This document shows positions 58,207-64,000 of a stretch of DNA of 64,000 nucleotides, in pieces. This stretch comes from Arachis hypogaea (taxonomy: Eukaryota > Streptophyta > Magnoliopsida > Fabales > Fabaceae): NCBI RefSeq assembly GCF_003086295.3, contig NC_092045.1:88178693-88242692 (forward strand), written 5' to 3'. Position numbers and translations under genes: made by a program. Below the pieces are notes generated by a model. That model worked only from the letters and a program-made list of their open reading frames with translations, had not been told where the DNA came from and did not search any database. The number at the start of each line of letters is the position of its first letter. The first letter of the stretch is position 1.

Positions 58207-59688
58207 TGACGATTGGATTTTTTGACGGTTTAGAATTTCTCAATTAAATTCTCATTGTAAAGTATAGTTTCTAAACCAAACAATAATCCTTTCGTACAAA
58301 AAGTTGTTTGTCACTAAAACAAACCCCTAAATTTATAAACCGAAGTATTCAAACCTCGGGTCGTTCTCCCTAGGAATACAATAAAGTGTCTTGTTATTGG
58401 TTGTGAGTTATTTTGGGGTTTTTGATAAGAGGCATGAAAGTAAATGGCAATGAAAATAAACTAACAACTATAAAAGCTCTTGGCAAGATATGAGAATTAG
58501 AAATCCTATCCTAGTTATCTTACTCAATTGTGATGGGAATTGTTCATCGCTCCCACTTAGTTAACCTCTAACCATGGAGGAAAGTCAAGTGGATGAATCA
58601 ATTTGATTCCTCAAGTCCTAATCAAATCCTAAAGGAAAGACTAGCTTTAGAGATATTCAAATCAATTAGCAACTTCTAATTATCAATCAACAAAGGAATT
58701 AAATAACTCAAGAGTCACTAACTACTCTACCTAGGCCAAGAGGAACAAAATCTACTCTAAAACCCAACCAAGCATTTCATCAAACACTTGGAAGGCATAC
58801 AAGAAAAGCATAGTAAATCAACAACAAGAGTAGAATCTAACAACAATTATTGCAAAGAATTAACAACAACAATCAAGGAAATCACAATTATCATGAATTA
58901 CCTCAAATTGCATTATTGAAATGAAACTAAAGAACAACAATCTATCCAAAACAAAATGAAGAACTACAATTATAAAAACACATAACTAGAAAGAGAGAGA
59001 TGAGAGGATTGAGAATTGATAAAGGACAATTGAATCAAAGCATGAATTAAACCTAGATCTAAGAAGAGAGATTAACCTAAACCTAATTCTAATCCTAATT
59101 CTAGAGAGAAGTGAGAGCTTCTCTCTCTAGAAAACTAAACTAAAACTAATCCTAGTGAGAGTGTATGTATGTATGAACATGTGTTGTCAATCCCCTTCAA
59201 TCCTTGGCTTTTATGTGCATTTTGGCGCCAAAGTTGGTTGCTGAAACCTCTCCAAAATCGCCAGGCACGTGTTACATAAATGAAGCCATGTGCCATCATC
59301 GGCGCGTGCGCGCACGGTACGCGTGCGCGTCCTTGGCCTGTTTCGCAATGTGCGCGCGAGCGCCTTGTGCGCGTGCGCGTGTATGGCCTGGATCGATTCT
59401 TTTGGCTTTTAATGCTTCTCTCCACTTGTATGCTTCCTTCCTTGCTTCCTTTGATCCATGTCTAGCCTATTTCATCCTGAGATTACTAGTAAACACATCA
59501 AGGCATCTTATGGAATCAAAGAGAAATTAGAATTCATCAAGATAAGACTTAAAAAGCATGTTTTTACGCTTAAGCACGAATATGGGAGAGATAACAAAAC
59601 CATGCTAATTCATAGGCTAAATGTGACAAAAGGTTATCAAAATACTCTAAATTCGATACAGAACAAACCGTCAAATTGGGGTTTGTCA
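58207..59688 (-). repeat. 5' LTR of element C
   Basis: 1482 bp, complete. Dyad pairs occur near 59302 and 59352, as in the other copy. Confidence 0.9.
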
Positions 59689-59998
59689 CGCGTCCGTGTG
59701 GGTCACGCGGTCGCGTCATTCGGAGCTTTTCCTTGCCACACGGTCGCGTTAGTCATGCGACCGCGTCATGTGCGTTCTGCTTAAGGCGCGCGGTCGCGTC
59801 AGTCATGCGGCCGCGTCGCTGAATCTTCGCTTCTGGCACGCGATCGCGTCGTCCATGCGATCGCGTGAACACCAGTTTCCTTAAAGCTCCGTTTTGCTTT
59901 CTCCTTCCATTTTTGTATGTTTTCTTTTCCATCCTCTAAGTCATTCCGCCTTAGAAAATCTGAAACTACTCAACATACTAATCACGGCATCGAATGGA
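59689..59998 (-). repeat. 5' LTR of element B, outer part
   Basis: Resumes the sequence of 41880-42188, including three further dyad pairs at 50-bp spacing. It stops at CGAATGGA; the last 175 bp or so of the LTR are missing, so no target duplication of B can be seen. Confidence 0.85.
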
Positions 59999-61615
59999 TT
60001 GTGTATATTAGTATATTTTGCACCTTTTGGATCATTGTATATATTAGTATTGTGGATTGTGGATACTTTTGTTTGTTTTTTTTATTTTACACTTTTGCTT
60101 TATATAGTTGTTTTAGCTTGTGGTTGTGATTAGAAAAATATTTTGGATTGTTGAGACCTAGTTAACCCTTTTTGCACAAGAAATTAATTTTGATTGAAAA
60201 AAAGGGATAAACTAGAGAATTTATAGAATTTCTCGATCACAACATTGCATTAATAAGCTTAGTCAAAAATGATGAAATTTTCCAAGGAATTTTTCTATAG
60301 GGCAACCACCCCAATTGATTGGAAAATTTTTGTTGAACTTACTTGAATTCTATATCTTGTGGATCATGTTTTGAGCTAAGAACACAAGCAAGTGAGATTT
60401 GAGCCTATGGATGTGGTTACATCTTATAACCACTTATTTCCCTTCTTGTGTGTTATTTTTCTCTTCCTATGATTGTAATCCTTGATTTGTCTAATTCTAT
60501 ATGTCCATTTATTCCTTGTATTCATGCATTTATATGATTGAGGCTATTATTTCATTATCTCACTTACCCAAATATACCTTTTACTCTCCATTGTTAACCA
60601 ACTTTGAGCCTACGCTCAACCCAATTATTTTTTGTTTTAGTACATTACAAGCCTAAAGTGAAAAATAATAAAAGTCCTTCATTTGGATCTTTGATTAGCT
60701 TAGGCTAGTGAGAGTGTTTATTATTCAAGTTTGGGGAGATTTGGGAACATTGGTTGGGACAAAAGAGTGTTTTGTATTTCTATATTTGGGAATTGGGTAC
60801 ATACTCATGTATTAATCAAATGTCAAACCTTATGCATTGATGTTCTTGTATATTGCTTGAAAGAAAGAAATATGAGAAAAATAAAAGAAAAAAATGGAAA
60901 AGGAAAGAAAAGAAAAAAATAGAATAGAAAAAGAAAAAAAGAAAAAAATAAGAAGGGGACAAAATGCCCCAAAGTGTAGCTCAATAAAAGGTCAATGCAT
61001 AAGTGTTGTGAAATGGAATGAAAGTGCACGAGTATGTGAAAAGTGAAAGACGGGTAGTTAGGTTAGCTTTGAATTTGTATAGATCATTGCATAGGTTAGG
61101 TGGGAATGTTTAATCTCATCAAAGATTCAAATTTTAGTCCACTTAACCATATGTGATCCTACCTTGACCCTAACCCCATTACAGCCTTGGAAAAGACCTC
61201 ATGATATTTGTATGCATGCATTGAATGATTGTTGATTGTTAGATGAGGAACAAATTTTGGAAAGCATGATTAGGGGAGAATTAAGTGGATCAACCCTTAA
61301 ACACCGAGCGACAAGAGTGATACACATCCGGTGAGGGTTCGATTGCTCAATTACATGTATTCACTACTATCATCTACATTCTTGCAAGTTTGTGAACCTT
61401 CTTTATAGTTCAATACAATTGTGGGTTGGATTTGATTCTTATTGCTTTAAGCCCTGGTACTAGCATATGCTCCCTTGGAAGTTGATTTGTTTTGACCAAG
61501 CATTTGCATTCATATAGACAGTTGCATTTATGTAGTTTGCATTTAGTTTAGTTCCATTGAATAAATGCCATACCCTTTTACTTCATTCTTGGTTTAGCAT
61601 GAGGACATGCTAAGG
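59999..61615 (+). mobile_element. Interior of element D, downstream of ORF2
   Basis: Non-coding. It matches, in opposite orientation, the region of element C between its internal and 3' polypurine tracts, including TTGCACAAGAAATTAATTTT, an A/G-rich run (60870-60955) and the shared block GGGGACAAAATGCCCC (60956-60971). Confidence 0.75.
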
Positions 61616-61631
61616 TTTAAGTGTGGGGAGG
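61594..61631 (+). other. Polypurine tract and AGGA hairpin of element D
   Basis: Stem TTAGCATG / CATGCTAA with loop AGGA (61594-61613), then TTTAAGTGTGGGGAGG (61616-61631), one base before the LTR. Confidence 0.9.
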
Positions 61632-61632
61632 T

Positions 61633-62983
61633 TGATAAACCCCATTTTTAGGGTTTAACTTGTGTTAAATTTAGAGCATTTTGATAACCTTTCCTCACAT
61701 TTATTCAATAAAATAGCATGATTTTGTGATTGTCTTTTAACTTGTGCTTAGATGTGAAAATATGCTTTTTAGACCTTTAACTTAATGATTTTAAATCTCT
61801 CTTTGATTCCATTAGATGCCTTGATGTGTTTGTTAGTGATTTCAGATTGAATAAGGCTAGGAATGGATCAAAGGAGTGAAGGGGAAAGCATGAAAAGAGG
61901 AGAAATCATGAAAAGCCAAAGATTTGGAAAACGCCATGGGCGTGAGTGCGCAGCGTACGCTTCCGCGCGGATTGAGAAAATCTCCATGGGCCCGCACGAG
62001 CACTGTGCGCGTACGCGCCGAAAGCCGCACGTGACGCTTTTAGTAAAACTCGTGCCTGGCGATTTTGGAGGGTTTTTGACCCCATTTGGAGCTGAGTTTT
62101 TGGTGGAAAAAGATAAAATGAACCAAGGATTGAAGGAAAATGGATCATTCACTCCATTATTCACATATTACACTTTAGATCTAGTTTTAGTTTAGTTTTT
62201 AGAGAGAGAAGCTCTCACTTCTCTCTAGAATTAGGATTAGGATTAGGTTTAATTCCTCTATAGATCTAGGCTTAATTCATGCTTTGATTCACTTCTTCTT
62301 TATCAATTCTTGCTCCTCTACTCTTTCTCCATCTAGTTTTGTGTTTTAATTCTTGTAATTCTCATACTTTGTTGTAGATCTACTCTTGTTCTTTTATTTT
62401 TCCTTTTTAATGCAATTTGAGGTAATTCATGTCAATTGTGATTTCTTTGATTGTTGTTGTTGTTAATCCCTTGTATTCAATTGTTGTTAGAATTCATTCT
62501 TGTTGTTGAATCACTATGCTTTTCTTTTGTGCCTTCCAAGTGTTTGATGAAATGTTTGGAAGGATTTTAGAGTAGAATTTCATGTTCTTGGCTTGGGAAG
62601 GTAACTTGGGAATTCTTGAGTTATTAATGTCTAAGTGATTGATGATTGATAGCCATTAACTCCAGTTCTCACTAATTCAATTAGTGGAAAGCTAGGACTT
62701 ATGGACTTGGGTTGATATAGCTCACTTAACTTTCCTTTACTATTAGTTAGAGAACGACTTAGTGGGATTGATCCTTGCAATTATCATGTTGTGGTTAGTA
62801 ATAAGGATAGAGGTCCTTGAACACCACTCCTTGCCAAGATCGTTTTAACATTTAAATTCCCTTGTCATTTACTTTTCTTGTTTCTTGCCTCAAAACCCCA
62901 AAATATACAAATCCATAACCAATAACAAGAACACTACCCTGTAATTCCTTTGAGAGATGACCCAATATTCTTGACGGTTCTCT
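61633..62983 (+). repeat. 3' LTR of element D (3' end truncated)
   Basis: Begins TGATAAACCCC and is related to the LTR of element C. It has dyad pairs at 61940 and 61990, 50 bp apart. The terminal part, which in C continues to the primer side, is missing; gypsy sequence follows. The 110-codon frame at 61863 is an LTR artefact. Confidence 0.8.
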
Positions 62984-63713
62984 GCATGGGTGATGGGTGC
63001 AGTTCAGCACTAGTAGCAACGGAGGTGCCGATTGACGCCTTTGCGGTTTTTAACTATGATTTTTGTGATTTTAAGGTTTAGAATGATTTCTAATCTGGCT
63101 TAGAACTTTGGCTTAAATAATTCGGTTTTAAAAGTTAGTCGAAATTCTTGATTTAAGAGATATGGTTTAAACGAATAGTGAGTTCTCTAATTTTATTCAA
63201 TTGTGAAAACGGTTTCCAATTTCTCTTATCGAATGGAATTCAATTTGAAAAGTTTTAATTTAAGAAAATCATGATTTGAAGTAGGCAACTTTCGAGTAAA
63301 CTATTTTGCCTCCTATCAGAAAACTCAATAGTGATCTGTTCTAGAATGAACTGTTTTGAATTATTTGGTTTTGAAACTAATATTGGAACTTTTGATCAAA
63401 TGATATGATTTAAAATGGAAAAGTGAGTCCTAAGATTTTGTTCACTTGTGATTTTGGCTTGTAAATTTTAATTTAACAAAAGGAATTCAAATGGAAAGGT
63501 TTTGATTTAAATGTTTCAATGAATTTAGGAAAATCATGCTTTAAAATGTTTGATTTACAAATAAATGGTTTTTGACTCCTTTGATAAGGTTTTAACAATG
63601 GACTCATTTAGATTGAAGTTGTTTTAAAGGTTTTGACAAATATTGCAAAATCGGTATTTGGTTTAAGAAAAATTTTTGGATTCTTAATGACGATAATCTG
63701 AGTGACGCAGCGG
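62984..63713 (+). mobile_element. Interior of gypsy element E
   Basis: Similar to 7258-7755 of G1, ending with the shared words GACGATAATCTGAGTGACGC and GCGGAAG. No open frame of note. Confidence 0.65.
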
Positions 63714-64000
63714 AAGTTATATGCTAAGTTGTCGACGTATGAGTTCTGGAAGGAGGAAGTGGAGTTCTTAGGTGACGCAATAAGCAAAGGAGGAATAATG
63801 GTAGATCCTTCTAAGATGGACACAATGATGGAATGGAAAAGACCGACAACGGTGATAGAAGCCAGGAGCTTCATGGGTTTAGCCGGATATTACCAGAGAT
63901 TCATTGAAGGATTTTCCCAGATTACACTACCGATGACTAAGTTGACAAGAAAGGAAGTGTCTTCGTGTAGATGTCGGAGTGTGAGGAGAGTTTTCAAACG
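63714..64000 (+). pseudogene. Ty3/gypsy reverse transcriptase, C-terminal part
   Basis: Encodes KLYAKLSTYEFWKEEVEFLG, GGIMVDPSKMDTMMEW and RSFMGLAGYYQRFIEGF, then PMTKLTRKE, the thumb/connection end of gypsy reverse transcriptase. After LTRKE a one-base shift and a TAG where the family has Trp break the frame. The catalytic YxDD part is not present upstream, since the sequence enters the polymerase from unrelated AT-rich DNA at the GCGGAAG junction. It continues beyond the window. Confidence 0.9.

Larger units (their letters stand above)
49391..59688 (-). mobile_element. Non-autonomous LTR retrotransposon C
   Basis: About 10.3 kb on the minus strand, lying in the 5' LTR of element B. LTRs: 58207-59688 (5') and 49391-50835 (3'); they are nearly identical, suggesting a fairly recent insertion. 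Order: 5' LTR, tRNA-Asp primer site, ORF1, dyad array, ORF2, internal polypurine-like module, 3' polypurine tract, 3' LTR. No polymerase or integrase is present. The 3' LTR lacks the last 37 bp found in the 5' LTR, and about 10 bp of the host LTR are missing, so the left junction has been altered and no clean target duplication remains. Confidence 0.9.

Noticed and set aside
49391..59688. Element C as a clean insertion with target duplication
   Set aside because: 37 bp of its 3' LTR and about 10 bp of the host LTR are missing at the left junction, so no duplication can be claimed.

Overview
This is nuclear DNA of a flowering plant. The AT-rich background, the GT-AG introns and the dense nested LTR retrotransposons suggest a legume, most probably Arachis (peanut or a wild relative); that genus call is inference. 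Only one gene looks intact: a 14-exon cellulose synthase catalytic subunit of the CESA6 clade on the minus strand (start codon at 25728, stop at 19998, 1087 residues). Nearly everything else is transposon sequence or broken gene fragments.

Layout. 1-3119: AT-rich DNA with a 486-bp MULE-like MITE (9-bp target duplications), a (TA)n tract, and a chimera of a PHD-finger gene fragment joined to two exons of a glycine decarboxylase P-protein gene. 3120-7925: a Ty3/gypsy-like element with a very large LTR (about 3.8 kb), tRNA-iMet primer site and gutted interior. 8217-17588: a hAT transposase pseudogene (minus) split by a complete non-autonomous LTR element (element A, minus, 10244-17180, target duplication AGTAT). 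18861-19077: a tRNA-derived SINE. 19998-26200: CESA gene with leader and a (GA)n tract. 27145-29600: a MULE fragment and a Transposase_28-like fragment. 29600-33855: AT-rich DNA without recognisable genes. 33856-36484: decayed Ty1/copia pol (minus). 36485-37462: remnant of another ORF1-type LTR element (F). 37463-64000: a nest in which gypsy element E (+) is interrupted by element D (+), D by element B (-), and B by element C (-), with a solo LTR also inside B.

Elements A, B, C, D and F belong to one superfamily. Where the parts survive they share a tRNA-Asp primer site, a proline/glutamine-rich ORF1 of unknown function, in some a second ORF preceded by a splice-acceptor-like sequence, and a polypurine tract beside the 3' LTR. 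None carries pol, so they must depend on enzymes supplied in trans.

Two features stand out as possibly undescribed. (1) GC-rich arrays in the LTRs and/or interiors of several families consist of paired 12-bp dyads, 17 bp apart start to start (18 in the gypsy family). The pairs recur every 50-53 bp and, inside the elements, in a higher-order period of about 165 bp, although the dyad sequences differ between families. (2) The polypurine tract is accompanied by a 7-8 bp stem with an AGGA tetraloop. In A, B and C this module is present twice, once at the 3' LTR and once internally (a candidate central polypurine tract), with different stem sequences and the same loop.

All assignments come from reading the sequence and remembered family knowledge; no database search was run.
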